In this document: positions 10,371 through 23,300 of the stretch, one piece after another
Numbering within the stretch: position 1 is the first letter of the stretch
Layout: every line of letters begins with the position of its first letter
Source of the DNA: Diprion similis
Taxonomy: Eukaryota > Arthropoda > Insecta > Hymenoptera > Diprionidae
Assembly: GCF_021155765.1 (NCBI RefSeq)
Contig: NC_060112.1
Coordinates: forward strand, 25,200,001-25,264,000
Length of the DNA stretch: 64,000 nt
Direction: 5' to 3'
Made by a program: the position numbers and the translations under genes
Notes under the pieces: model-generated
The model's database searches: none
What the model was told of the DNA's origin: nothing
The model's input: only the letters and a program-made list of their open reading frames with translations

Positions 10371-11852
10371 ATGATTCTATCAAATAGAATTCCCAGAGTC
10401 TTACTCTACGCGATCGCGTGGAGATTGTCATCAGTATTTCTAGTGCAAACAAGTGACGCACCAGACGAATATTGGCAGTCGCTGGAGGTTGCTCATCGCC
10501 TAGCATTTGGCTATGGCTACTTGACCTGGGAGTGGCGAGAAGGAATACGCAGCTACATCTATCCGTTACTGATATCACTGATCTATCGACTCCTTGGATT
10601 TTTTCACCTAGATTACACCACACTTTTAATAATCGTGCCTCGCATCATGCAAGCCCTTCTCTCCGCTTACGCTGATTACAGATTCTACGTATGGACCAGA
10701 AACAAGTGGGCTCTCTTCAGCCTCTGCACTAATTGGTTCTGGTATTTCAATGCCTCTCGAACTTTAGTCAACACCCTGGAGACTTCTTTAACGACAATTG
10801 CCTTGTCCATTTTTCCGTGGCGAGATAATAACTCTAAGAGCGTCAGCTATCTTTGGATCGTCGCGTGGCTCTGCGTAGTTAGACCCACTGCGGCTGTGAT
10901 ATGGGCTCCATTATGTCTGTATCACCTTTTGACTACTGCGACCTCGGAAAGAGTAGCTCTCCTTCTAAGTTATTTAGGAATAGGAATTACCACCTTATTT
11001 ATAGCGATCTTAGTTGACACCATTGGCTATGGAAAATTCGTTCTAAGTCACATAGAATTTCTTCGTATCAATGTTATAAATGGCATTAGCGATTTCTACG
11101 GTACTAAGCCTTTTCTTTGGTACCTGGGCATAGGAATCCCAGTCATCTTGGGCCTATACTACTTGACATTTTTAATCGGTGCCTGGCAAGTCATGCAACA
11201 TCCTGCCAAGTTTCATAGACAGGCTGTTATGTTAGTCGTTATCGGATGGACTCTGGCTATCTATTCGTTGATACCTCATAAAGAATTTCGGTTTATTCTT
11301 CCATTACTCCCATTCTTCATCTGCGTCAGTATTGGTCCCATTTTGTCTGTGAGTAAGTCTGTGGCACCCTTTACGCGAAAAATTTTTGTGACTGTTTTGG
11401 TGCTCACTAACTTATTGCCAGGACTTTACTTCTCTCTGATTCATTCGCGAGGTTCCTTAGATGCTATGAAAATATTACGTCAGGAAATTTCAAGCACAGA
11501 AAATGATGATGTTAATATTTTATTCCTTGTACCCTGCCATGCAGCTCCCTTTTACAGTCACTTGCACGCTAATGTAACAGCTAGGTTTCTGACTTGCGAA
11601 CCAAACTTAAGCAACCAAGATGACTACATTGATGAGGCGGCGAAGTTCTTTGCAAATCCAAACCTCTGGTTAAAACAAACTTATAGCAACACGAAAGATA
11701 CGGAGATGCCTACACATCTTGTATTATTTCACGAGCTTGCTCCAAATATTCATCAATTTCTTGACCAATACCGATTAATCGCTGATCTATTTTATGCTCA
11801 TATCACACCAAATAATTACAGTCAGTACCTACTGATTTACAAAAGGATGTGA
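10371..11852 (+). CDS. PIG-B: GPI mannosyltransferase 3 (PIG-B), single exon
   Basis: Adds the third mannose of the GPI-anchor precursor from dolichol-phosphate-mannose, in the ER membrane (glycosyltransferase family 22). The frame encodes 493 aa without an intron (human PIGB is 554). Family signatures are the first luminal loop motif APDEYWQSLEVAH (about 30-42), which carries the acidic residues typical of GT22 enzymes, GYGYLTWEW (about 48-56), IRSYIYPL, RTLVNTLET, VVRPTAAVIW, and HKEFRFILPLLPF before a late membrane segment. Many hydrophobic spans are visible. The C-terminal luminal part keeps PCHAAPFYSHLH and PTHLVLF. The start is the ATG after an A-rich leader, with a hydrophobic N-terminus as in orthologues. 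The lack of introns contrasts with its neighbours and could reflect an old retrocopy replacement or simple intron loss. Confidence 0.95.
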   Translation: MILSNRIPRVLLYAIAWRLSSVFLVQTSDAPDEYWQSLEVAHRLAFGYGYLTWEWREGIRSYIYPLLISLIYRLLGFFHLDYTTLLIIVPRIMQALLSAYADYRFYVWTRNKWALFSLCTNWFWYFNASRTLVNTLETSLTTIALSIFPWRDNNSKSVSYLWIVAWLCVVRPTAAVIWAPLCLYHLLTTATSERVALLLSYLGIGITTLFIAILVDTIGYGKFVLSHIEFLRINVINGISDFYGTKPFLWYLGIGIPVILGLYYLTFLIGAWQVMQHPAKFHRQAVMLVVIGWTLAIYSLIPHKEFRFILPLLPFFICVSIGPILSVSKSVAPFTRKIFVTVLVLTNLLPGLYFSLIHSRGSLDAMKILRQEISSTENDDVNILFLVPCHAAPFYSHLHANVTARFLTCEPNLSNQDDYIDEAAKFFANPNLWLKQTYSNTKDTEMPTHLVLFHELAPNIHQFLDQYRLIADLFYAHITPNNYSQYLLIYKRM

Positions 11853-13323
11853 TTACCTTTAATTCAATTGCATTGATCGCTTCGTTTTAAGTATTACCCT
11901 TGTCGTTTGACAACTTCGTATCAAGACTAAGTGATCAACAGTTCCTAAACTGCTGATATATTCAGACTACTTAGTCATCATTGTGCATTTTGCCTAGTTT
12001 AAAATATCAATAAGTTGTAAATATAAGTAACATGGAGGCCATTACATAAATAGCAACCTGAATAAACCAGTGTTCAAAATATCAAGGTTTTTTATTCTTT
12101 GTTCATATCTAAGTATCCAATCTAACCATCAGGTTGACATTAAAACTCTTTTCAGTTATGTTTTCACTTAAAATTCAATGTCAATTGCGCAAGCCCAAAT
12201 CTTAGAAAGTTTCCAACGAGGTTTTCCTTATCAATTAGAATCAATCACTGAACATTCTATTTCTATAAAGTATTTTCCAATCGATCACTAGTATACTCAT
12301 TGCTATCCCATTTCTTGATCTGTTTTATTTCTTTTTTCTCAATTGACCGTTATACAAGCTGCCATAGAGATAGGCTTTTCAATTACTCTAGGGCATTATG
12401 ATCAGCCAAAATTGTGGCTTGTGATAAGCAATCACGGTTTAACTGTATTATATTGGAAGTAGAATTCAAGGTCAAGAAATATTTCCTCAGTCTAACAAAG
12501 TAGGTATATATAATCTGATAATCGAACTAATCGAGCTCCAGTGATGAGTGGGAGGTTTGGATGTTGAGGAGAAACACCCGCAATTGACCTTAAATGACAG
12601 GTTCGAACGAATTTTTCTAGAATCTACTACAAAGTTGAAAAGGATTTTACTTTCAAACACATACCGAACGATACATTTCATTAGTACCGTAGCTAATAAG
12701 AGGGGTAATAAATTTCTAAAATCAGTAGACCATTCGTGGATCATTAGACATGACATAGTGATGATGACATAACAGAGGTCCGAGCTGCGGTAAACGAAGC
12801 CAATCGAGTCGAGTTTTATACTTGTTTATAGTGGTTTTATCCTTATAAGTTGTCTGTGGTTTTATCTGAGAGCGTGCGCAGGTGTCGAATCACGTGTTTA
12901 ATTTTTTCCTTGTACTTTTATCGCCACGTTCGAACGTATCTTTTTCGACAATTGAATTCTAGTATGTCATAGCAGCCCTGTATGCTTATGCTGATTCATG
13001 CGCATGTATTTATAAGTAGAATCCGAGGTTCACACCGTCATTGCATAAAGGCGGTGATCATCAAAAATATCGTTAATATTTATTTTCGAGGTTAAGTAGG
13101 TGGACGCGCGATCAGGTTGGTATATACGTTGCGTCACTGGTGTAGTGACTTGCGTTGATGTAAATTGAAGGTAACGAGTGAAGTCGATGTGTAAAAAAAC
13201 AAAAACGAGTGAAACAAACCGGACAATGTATTCGAGAATTCAAATACATTCCATCAAAAGCGAATGAGCACCTTATAGCCCCTAAAGTGCCGAGTGAGGA
13301 ATTGAAACCGAGTTAAGGCGAAA
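11853..13323 (+). other. PIG-B 3' UTR and 5' region of ABCD3
   Basis: PIG-B probably ends soon after the AATAAA at 12061. The ABCD3 promoter must lie in the right half. There, tcacgtgt near 12890 is an E-box-like CACGTG, and tatttataagtaga near 13008-13021 is TATA-like, followed by a 5' UTR to 13323. These are motif matches only. Short frames on both strands at 12487-12772 do not look like proteins. Confidence 0.45.
12061..12066 (+). terminator. Polyadenylation signal of PIG-B
   Basis: AATAAA 209 bases after the stop codon, followed within 30 bases by a T-rich stretch that suits cleavage and polyadenylation. Confidence 0.65.
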
Positions 13324-16300
13324 ATGGCACCTGCACTTAGTAAATTTGTAACAAAAAAGTCAATCGCAGGAGCGATAAGTGTCAGCGCACTAATTTGGCT
13401 ACTGAACAGAAGAACGAAAAAACGGACATCGAAACTAAGGTAACTGATAAAAATTTTCTATCCAAAACCATCGATATTATCTCATTCATTTGTCTACAGT
13501 CTGCACTGTCACTAACTATAATGCAATGTAATAATTTTCATTTCACAGACATCAACAGACAATCAACGACATTCAGTATGTCATCAAAGAGGTAAGGATG
13601 ACAAATATCATTATGGTTACTTGAGTAATCATTAAACGATAATTCAATTTCTACAGGACAAACCAAAATCGCCCAAAGCTCACGTTAACGCAGAATTCTT
13701 CAGGCAGTTAAGCCAGCTCATTGCTATTGGTGTACCAGGAATTTTTTCTGTAGAGTCAGGATACTTGCTCCTGATAGCTGCGACTCTCGTTGTCAGATCG
13801 TTTTGCGATTTATGGATGATTAATGCTGGGACGCTTATCGAAACGTATGTAAACTTTGGTTATCTCAAATTATAGAATTTATAAATATTGTACTATTATA
13901 TCTGGTATTTACTTTATCAATGCTCTTTGTCGTTAAGTATAAAATCATTTTTAGGTCTATAGTTAGTATGAATGGACCTCTATTTAGAAAACGACTTTTC
14001 TGGTTCTTCTCCGCGTTGCCATTGGTAAGCAAATATATTTGTTCATCTGATTTCATTTTATACTACATATATAAAAAATATGTCATTACTGTCAAATTAG
14101 TTGCTAAGTCTAAAATTGGTGTTACAATAACACGCGCTTGAGATATTGGAATCTATTGCTCATGCCGAAAATAAAAACACCACAATTTTATGCTCAGTTG
14201 CATTGGCTAGAGAATATCAGCTCTTTGGAATATTATTTGTCTACTCATAAAATTACAATTCCCTCAAATTTGGCCTAATTTTCACAGCTCATTTGTTTAT
14301 TTAGATTTCAATAGCGAACAATATACTGAAGTATGGTATTGGCGAAGTGAAACTCAGGTTACGCACTAACATTACACACCACCTCGTGGATAAATACCTC
14401 AAGTAAGTATTTAATGTTGGTTGTAATTAAAAAAGTAGTCACTTTGACGATGACGATATGCTGTATCACGGTGGAAACGGTTTATATACAGAAATTTCCA
14501 GGCTTCGAATTAGCTATATCTGTAGTATTAATACGTATTTATGCAACTACAATATAATTTAGTTAATCATTCATTTATTAATTAACAGGGGTTTCACATA
14601 CTATAAAATGTGCAACTTAGATAACCGCATTGCGAATCCAGACCAATTGCTCACCACGGATATTGATAAATTCTGCGACAGTTGCACAAATTTGTACAGC
14701 AATATTGCTAAACCTCTGCTGGATATATCTATTTACGTATACAGACTCACATCCAGTCTTGGAGGACAGGTAAAGACAATATTTAAAATAGAATTGTATA
14801 CTTTATGATATGAGTAAAATAGTAGCTCACAAACTTTCTGCTGCAAATCCGTAAAGACCTGTCATCGCACATAAAACATTCTAATTTTTCATGTCACACA
14901 AAATAATAATTACTTCTGTCGTTTTTTTTTGTTTTTTTTGTTTTATTCCCCCAACAGACGCCTTTGCTTATGCTGAGTTACTTGTTGGGAGCAGGAACGT
15001 TTTTAACTTATCTTCGTAGACCAATCGGGTCACTGACTGTAACTGAACAGCGACTTGAAGGAGAATATCGTCACATTAACTCACGTCTGATTGTCAATTC
15101 TGAAGAGATTGCTTTCTATCAGGGAAATAATCGTGAGAAGCTAACCCTCCTCACTAGCTTCCAAAAATTGGTAACACATTTTTTTCTACACCATGAATTT
15201 GATGCAAAATAATACAGAAACTAGACGCAGTAATTAATAACTTTTAACGAACTCTTTAGATCAAACATCTACGAAAATTCCTTGAGTTTAAAGTAACTTT
15301 GGGAGTAGTGGACAATTTTGTCGGAAAGTGTAAGTAAAATAAAGATACCTTTGATTGACTAAATCAAGATTTTAGGGAGAGATGAAAGATAAAGTCCTAA
15401 ACTATGATGATGTTATGTCTTCTTTGCAGATGCGGCAACGATTGTCGGTTTCTATGCAGTCAGCATTCCGTTCCTCCAAAAAAATCATCCGATACTGAGT
15501 GGAACCGCTGACCATCGTTACAAGAGTTACTACACATATGGTCGAATGTTGATAAAGTTGGCGGAAGCTATCGGCAGGTTGGTACTCGCAGGAAGAGAGT
15601 TGACACGACTGGCCGGTTTGACAGCCAGAGTTACAGAAATAAGAACAGTCTTGAACGACCTGAACTCAGGGAAATATCAACGAACTATGGTAGCAGACAA
15701 TAAATCCGAACCAGTTGGCGCACCAGGAGCGGGAAAAATAGTTGCTAAGGACAACATAATAAAATTCGAACATGTGCCTTTAGTTACACCAAACGGTGAT
15801 GTACTCGTAAAAGATTTATGTTTCGAGGTAAAATCTGGCATGAACGTTTTGGTCTGTGGTCCAAATGGTTGTGGAAAAAGTTCCCTATTCCGAATTCTCG
15901 GTGAGGTAAGTAATTGGAATCTGTTCAATTTTCTGTTCATCAACTGAGCAACAGCGGTATCTAAATAATCAATAACTTATTCAACGATTAGCTTTGGCCA
16001 GTCTGGGGAGGAGTTGTAACAAAGCCACCAAAGGGGAAATTGTTTTACATCCCGCAAAGACCGTACATGACGTTGGGCACGCTCAGAGACCAAGTAATTT
16101 ACCCTCATACAAGAGCCGAAATGCTGCGAAGAGGTAATTACAGTGACGCCGATCTGGAGGAGTTCTTAAATGTGGTGCAGCTTGGTCACGTGCTGGAAAG
16201 AGAAGGTCAAGGAAAGGGGGATGGACAGGGTTGGGACACCGTTGCTGACTGGATTGACGTTTTGTCAGGCGGAGAAAAGCAGCGCATTGCGGTAAATTTT

Positions 16301-16716
16301 TTTCCCATGCATACAAGCGCCTATAGCACTGAACTCAGATCTTTTGTTAATCGTGTACATTAACGTGGAATCGGTTTTTCATGTTCAGATGGCAAGGCTG
16401 TTTTATCATGCACCACAGTTCGCCATTCTTGACGAATGTACGAGTGCAGTTAGCGTGGATGTCGAGGATTCCATGTACTCCTACTGCAGACGAGCTGGTA
16501 TTACTTTATTCACCGTTTCTCACCGAAAGTCTCTTTGGAAACACCACGAGGTAGGATTTGAAATCTGGCTTGTTACTTTCGCAAACCTGAGGTATAAATG
16601 TGATTAATAATGTCATTTCTGTTTTTTTTTCTTTTCAGTATTACCTTCAAATGGACGGTAGGGGATCGTTTGAGTTTAAACTAATTGAACAGGATACAGA
16701 AGAATTTGGATCATGA
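13324..16716 (+). CDS. ABCD3: Peroxisomal ABC half-transporter ABCD3 (PMP70), 12 coding exons
   Basis: Half-size ABC transporter of the peroxisomal membrane that works as a dimer and imports fatty acyl-CoAs for beta-oxidation. Exons: 13324-13439, 13549-13591, 13657-13844, 13955-14024, 14305-14402, 14589-14769, 14958-15170, 15260-15329, 15430-15905, 15992-16291, 16389-16550, 16639-16716. All have GT-AG borders and matching phases, giving 664 aa (human 659). The N-terminus [13 protein letters not shown] is followed by a hydrophobic span and a basic cluster, as in PMP70. The membrane domain carries [14 protein letters not shown] and the EAA-like [11 protein letters not shown] (279-289). In the nucleotide-binding domain are Walker [10 protein letters not shown] (470-478), signature LSGGE (576-580), Walker B FAILDE (Asp600, Glu601) and the switch His630 in TVSHR. 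All catalytic residues are present. Near-complete identity to PMP70 blocks such as [20 protein letters not shown] argues for ABCD3 rather than ABCD1/2/4. Confidence 0.97.
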
Positions 16717-19100
16717 ATTTTATTGTGAATCGTAATTCTCCATAAGGTGGTATGCATTAAATATACATATAGATACAATTACAAGAATTATAGAACAATT
16801 ATGACAAATTATCAAATCAAATGTTTAACGAACATTCCCAGAAATTGAAATTCAAACGAATTCGATTTTAGGGAGGAGGATTTTATCACATATTATACGC
16901 ACACATATGTCTAGGCATGGACCATATTTTTACACAGGTCAAATATAAATACGTAGTTACTACTTAAAAATCAGGTTGCAAAGATATGTTTATAATGATT
17001 TTGATTTTGATCATTTCCTTATGGAAAAATCTTGAAAATCGAAATCAAGTTTTACAGAAATATAATGGTTATTATTGTTTCGCACATTTAGGAACATTAT
17101 CGCAACTATCGTATGATCGGATAGTTTCATGATAATGTCTGGCAAAAAAAAAAAAAAATGGCTCAAAATCAATAATCAATAGAACATATGAATAGATATA
17201 GAAAAGAGTTCTGCCAACATTAGGAATCTATGAATTATATGGAATGAGTATAGCGAGCAAAGGGTAGATACCAGTATAATGCTGTTTGTGTGCTGTTAAA
17301 TCAAATGAACACTACTTAAGGGGGGGGTCCATCGACTGAAGTAGCTACCAGAACTATAGATCGCAGATAGTTGGCAATTTTTTTCTGAATCCTGTTTTGT
17401 GCTCCAAAAAACATGTCTAAAGCTCACGGCGAGAAAAAAATTATTTTACCCTCGCTGATTTTGCATATACGTCCCGAAACAAGATATCAAAAATCGGAAA
17501 CGATTGATTGTTCGGTACAGTAAACAGTGTCTGCACACCAAATTTGAGCCAAAAATATTGAAAATTGTAGGAGGAGATACACTTTGAAAAATCCAACGTT
17601 TCGATTTTGAAAGATTTTTCAATGCCACAATTTTTTTCGTAACGTATAGCCAGTTTTGTATAAAAAAGGTTTTGTACTGTTTATAGCTATGGATATACAC
17701 GTATCTGTATTCGTATTACACGATATGCTGAACGAAGAAACGCAAAATTTCAGCAAGCGTGTCGCCTCATAAAATTTGCAATATCAAGGCGAGAGCAGAC
17801 TTTACGCGAACAATAGGGACCTCCCTACGGCCCGGGGAAATTAAAAAAATTCGAAGTATCATGGACCTCCCTCCTTCCTTGAATTAATCGAATTTGTGCA
17901 GAAACAAAGCAAAAAAACAAATTTACTATAGTATCGAATTGATGGTAAATATAAGGGTGAATGTTTTTGTGCGGGTGAATCATGGATAGTTTAAACTAAC
18001 ATGATTCTTAGCCACAGCTTAATTCCAAAACTAATGTGTTCAAGAAGGGATCGATAGTATGTTTTAGAGATGATAATTATTAGCATATAATGTTACAAGC
18101 ATTCGAACACTTCAAAAAAAAATTTAACGACGTGGAGTTAGGGTACGAATTTATCACCGATGAATTTGTAGGGCTTAGAGCCTGAAATCTAAGATTAGAA
18201 GAGAATGTAAAATTGTACCATAGCAATTAGAGAAAAATGTGTTGAGCGAGTGACAATGAAGATTAAATGAAACGCATCACAGGAACGCGTTGTATTATCG
18301 TTGAACATAAATATTTTATTTAATGAACATCTTCGGGAAAAAGATGAAAGGTGTTGATACAAATGAAAATAATGCGTCTCAGCCATCGGTAATTAATTTG
18401 AACAATTCTGAACAAAAGTTCTTTTACTTTCGTTTATTTGATCTCTCGTTATTAAATACAATTCAAATATTAATATATTCGACTTAGCGCAATTTTGAAG
18501 TAAAAAATCAGTTGCAAAATATCGTACTCAAATAAATTAATATCACCTCTAAATACTGTACAATGCCGTAGTTATCTTATATCCAGCTTAAATGCGAAAA
18601 GACCTCTACTAGCGGAAGTGATAATTATAAGCTTATATTCTTCTTCCGAAAGTTACCAACTATTTTATTCTCGCTAATAAAATCGTAGACAAGTCTGACG
18701 GAAATTATAAGGTTTCTCTAACACTAAGTACAGTTGTATATTATGTATACACATTTGCAACGGATAAGATTAATTAAAATTGTTGTTGCGTTGTTGATTG
18801 TTATGTGTAGAGCACATTGTATATTTGTATAAGGTAACAATTGTAACAAAAATGTCATCACGATAACCATAGTCTTAACGGTCTTATCATTAGTATAACA
18901 TGTATATGGGATTGCTGGTCAATGGGTAAAAATGTTGATACAATTTTTTTATATTGAAATAAAGATTACTTTCCGAAGAAAGCATTGTACGAGGAAACGA
19001 TTAAAAAAATACCATAATTTTCAGTCGGTGAAAAGGTTTTTATGTTATTTATTTACAAACAAACATATCTTCCCGCGTCTACAATAGTTTTTAGAACACA
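16717..19100 (+). other. ABCD3 3' UTR and intergenic DNA
   Basis: No coding sequence. Possible polyadenylation signals are ATTAAA at 16756-16761 (short UTR) and AATAAA at 18958-18963 (long UTR). The stretch 17317-17900, starting at a G8 run followed by TCC, has the texture of a decayed repeat (aaatttgagccaaaaat, acaccaaatttgagc), but no boundaries could be fixed. Confidence 0.45.
18958..18963 (+). terminator. Possible distal polyadenylation signal
   Basis: AATAAA about 2.2 kb after the ABCD3 stop codon and before the midnolin promoter region. The nearer ATTAAA at 16756 is an alternative, so use of this site is uncertain. Confidence 0.35.
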
Positions 19101-19914
19101 TTTCAAATAAATGCAAGATGGCGTCTGCTGCAAGGTTCAGCCAGCGTTCCGCAGGATGACGCAGCATGTCCGCGTAGGTCGCGGGGGCGAATTGCAGCGT
19201 AAAGGTGAGAGGGCGCGACAGTCACGGCGGCCATTTTACTTTAAGGATTCGGTAATCGGCTGGCTCGGCGAGCGGCACCTCGGGCACGTTCGACGTCTGG
19301 GATTCCGTCCGGGTCTCCGGGTCTTTAGTCGCAGGGTTCAAGTAGCCGAGGGCGGGCTGGTGAGTGCGGTGACTATTGATTGAGGTGTGTTTTCTCTCTC
19401 GCGTGGTTATCGTACAGTGATAATATAGAAACGTAACAACGGCCAGGGGAGAGTGGGTGTCTGAAATTCTGAAGTTGCGTTAATCACAAGGTGTAAAAAT
19501 ACATACATACATACATAGCATATCTATATTATATACACATACGTACACACGTGTATTAAATCGAAGTGCTGGGTACTGTGCGCGGTGGCTGTGTGTGTGC
19601 GTGAGTACAGAGATCGAAAGAAACAGAGGATAATAGGGGCTAGTAAAGTTTTCTTCTAAGGAAAGTCGTTGTCCGTTTTATTCTTAGATTTTTTTTTCAT
19701 TTCTCTTTCTCGTTGTTCATCTCTGTGTTCGTTCTCAACCGCCCCGTGCCCCTCCGTCTTAGCCGTAAGAACGCGGTTTTCCTTTGTTTTCTTTTTTTTC
19801 TTTCTTTCTTCTTTAACCTTCTCCTTGTCTCGACTCTCTCTCCTTCAACCTCTCTGCGGCTCGTTCTAACATTCCACCTGAGGATACAACAACGCAGCAG
19901 CGGAGGGAGGAACA
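19101..19914 (+). promoter_or_regulatory. Midnolin promoter and 5' UTR region
   Basis: Base composition changes here from AT-rich to GC/CpG-rich (19110-19380), as expected of a promoter. CAAGATGGCGTC near 19114 resembles the YY1/Pho motif (AAGATGGCG), and a GGCGGCCATTTT near 19227-19238 resembles its complement. A pyrimidine-rich stretch (19670-19860) follows, probably 5' UTR, up to the ATG at 19915. I could not place a transcription start. Confidence 0.5.
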
Positions 19915-20342
19915 ATGGATAGCAGCAGTTCGGAAACGCCGTCAGACACGGCGGCGAACAGCAGCGGTGAGAGTAAAAACGGCTCGAAGAACGGCGGCGG
20001 TAATCGCGATCCCGAGCTCGAACCCGAGGGCGTCCGGACATCCCCAATGAGCAGCAACGCCGCCTCGACGCTGACCTCGCGGAGGGACGGGGGCAGGTCC
20101 CCGTCGCTCTCGCCTTCCCCGTCGCCGTCGCCTTCTCTCTCCTTATCCTCCTCCCCGCCGGGGTGTGGCTGCACTGCGGTCATCGATCACGCGGAGGAGA
20201 TCACCATCACCCTTGACCCCACCACAGGCGGTCACTTTAAGGTCAGCGTTGACCGTACGGAGAGTATCGAAAATCTCAAGAGAATTATATCGAAAAGATT
20301 GAAGGTCGCCAAGGAGCGGATTTGTTTACTGCATCGGGAGAG
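19915..20342 (+). CDS. Midn: Midnolin coding exon 1
   Basis: Encodes residues 1-142 and the first two bases of codon 143. The start [11 protein letters not shown] follows gaggaacaATG, a reasonable insect start context, and no closer in-frame alternative exists. The donor is GAGAG|gtgagt. GC-rich codon use contrasts with the flanking DNA. The stretch [21 protein letters not shown] (64-82 or so) is encoded by a TCTC/CCGTCG-type low-complexity run that is likely to vary in length. Confidence 0.93.
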
Positions 20343-23300
20343 GTGAGTGTGCCTACATACATACATACATACATACACACACGCATCATACATACCTGTG
20401 TTTCACTCTTTTTCGCTGCTTCTTCTTCCTCTCGTATGGCCGTGCTAAACGATCCGCCTTGCCCTGAAGATTAGGTTCAGGTATACTCACCACGCGCGCG
20501 TAGCTTGCTGGTATGGTCGTATTATTCCGATCGCACCAACGCTTTACGGTTATATTGTTACGGTTACTGTTACGGTTTTCAGTACCTTTCTTTCTTTCCC
20601 TCTTGTATTTTTTTTTCTTTCTTATACCTATGTATGTGTATGTACGTACATAATATATATGTATATTGATTTACTGTTTTTCCACTCGTTTTTCTCACTC
20701 CGAATAGTCGCGCCAGGCGAATTCTATTGTTTGAGTTCGATCCAAGAAGTGATGGCGACAGGATTTTGGCGAATAATCTATTGTTTGTGACCACAGAGTA
20801 GTGGGATTACGCTCTCGCTTCTTTTGTCAGCTTGCTTGGCGCGCTCTTGTTCAAGCTGTTGGGATTTTTACACCAAGTTCGTAATCTTTTTGTCGCACGT
20901 TTCAATGACTGAACAGTCGCGCGAATCATTTTACCACTATTCAATTGTCACGCGCGGAGATCGTAATGTGCGTCTATACGGAATTGGAAAATTCGACGTT
21001 ACATACGTACGCAACGGTTTAATCGGGATTTCGGAAACAACGTTGGAACGCATTACACGAAATGAAACATGTTTCAGGGGAAAAGAGTAAAGAGAAAAGC
21101 GGAGTATCGAGGAATCGCCTGACGTCATTGGACAAATTTGTCTATCCGTTCAGAAAAAAAGTGAAAAGATTGGTCTTATTACGAAATATACCTTATTACA
21201 CGGCATATATCGTTACTGCACACAACCGTCGTCGTCAAGGAGAATATATGCAAATATATCGCGAGAATAGATATATACGTATGTATATGCGTACATGCAT
21301 ATGTATGTAACGTTCACTGTGCGTCGCTTAGGGCCAAGTCACGCGCATATTCGTTACATGGATAACCTGTCGTGTTGTGTTTTGTATGTATAATAGTGCA
21401 AAATTTTATACATGCACACGTTCTCGTTTGTAAGAAAAAGCTATGCGTATACTTGAATGTGTGGCGGCGGCGGCGCGTGTTCGCGCGTGTATTTCAGCGA
21501 TATAAAGATATACTCTGATGTATAATATCATCAGCTGGCGCACGTATGTCGGTTTATTGTGTATCTATGTACATTATATTTCGAAAGAAAGGTGGTGGGC
21601 CGGCTGCTGCTGCTGCTGCTGCTGCTGCTACTTTTAGGAAGGCGGGGGCGACGACCAGTCCACTTATACACTCGCTCACTCACTCACTGATTATGAGTCC
21701 TTAACAATGAAGAGTGTCTCTCTTGCCTCCCCCTTTTTAAATAAGCCGAGCAACGCCTGCTAACTAAAGCTACGTGTGTCACGTACCGAGGTACATACAT
21801 ACACTTCGCGGAAATGTTGCACGGGGCAATGTATTAACACAGGCTTAAAACTCGCCTGCATCTATGCAATTCGGTGGGTACAGTATTGCCGATCGGCATT
21901 TGTCTCGTCTCTTGTTCACGATTGGTTGACGAGTAACGAGACTCGACTAATCGTGAACAACGAGACAAATGCCGATCGGTAAAATGTATGTATGCGTTGC
22001 GTAGTGCAATTAACCATTGATCGTGTAACAAACATTGGTTGCGTTCCGATATTAGCTCCTGGTGCTGTCAACAATCTTTTATCTCTCTTGCGTTCTCGAG
22101 TTCGTAACTAGCTCTCTGCCTCTGTCTTAGGGAGTTTTTAGCGCTACCTGCTAATCTCGGAACGAACACACTGTTTCACGAAATAGTCCGATTATAAAGC
22201 TCCAGATATCCGCTAACTATGTCCCTGCATTACCTTCTCGAAGATGATAAACAAAATACATAAGCTCGAAAAAATACCTATGTGGGCTGGCCGTATATGA
22301 AGGAAATGAATTGACGGAACGGAATGTTCAGTTTGCGATATCTGAAGACTGATATTTGATAACACGGTGACAATACGAGTGCGGCGGCGAATCTTTTAAA
22401 CTCTTTATGCTGCCACGCGCAATCCATCTGTAGTATTTTCCTCTTTCATGTTACGACCTGATAGGGTATGTCTGTATGAAAGCGCGAGAGTACTTGTTAC
22501 GCGTTTTGTCGTCGTCTCGCAAGCGATATCGTCGCTCGCTGTTGCTGCTGTTGCTGCTGCTATGATAGACCTCCCTCTCACTCATCCCCCCCTCCCCCCC
22601 CCCTCGCTCTCTTTTTGTCTGTCTCTCTTGACTCTCGCGTACTTTCAGCAGAGAGGCTTGACAGACTGACTGACTGACTAACTGCTTGCCTGCCTGCCTG
22701 ATTTCGCAGGGCGGAGGCTTGATTGCAGTTTACGAACCCGGGTGGCTCGCTCTCTCACTGGCTGCTCTTGCACAATTCCTGCTTCCTTTTCTCGTCCTCC
22801 TCATACCACGGCAGTGGTGTTACTGCTATCGCTTCATCATCTTCTTCGTAGTTCGTGACGCGTTTTTTACTACGCATGTAATAAGAACAACAACAAGAAT
22901 AAAAAGGATTCATGTTGAATTGACAAAAATATATATATATATTTTTTTTTTCTCTATTTTCAAGAAATATTATCATTGCTATGTTATCGTTATTATTTCT
23001 TACTTATTTCTATTGAAATAATATACATTGTTTTCTTGATCATCAGGGAAAATCCTTTTACGTTTGTATTTGTTGGTGCGATATTTTTTATAACCGTTTT
23101 ATCGTGATTAATATGTTATCCTCAAACGTAAACAAGTTTTATAAGCATTCCGGTTGTTCTGTCAAAAATATTTTTTTCGGAATGTTGATAGCAAATTCAC
23201 GATCGGCGTAAAAAGTCGGCCCAGATTAAGAAAAAATCATCTGCGGCTAGTCAGAGTTTTTGTCATGATATTTATTCATAAAAGATATTTATTTATATTT

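Noticed and set aside
16083..16316. Minus-strand open frame over the ABCD3 nucleotide-binding domain
   Set aside because: Shadow of the conserved coding exon on the other strand.
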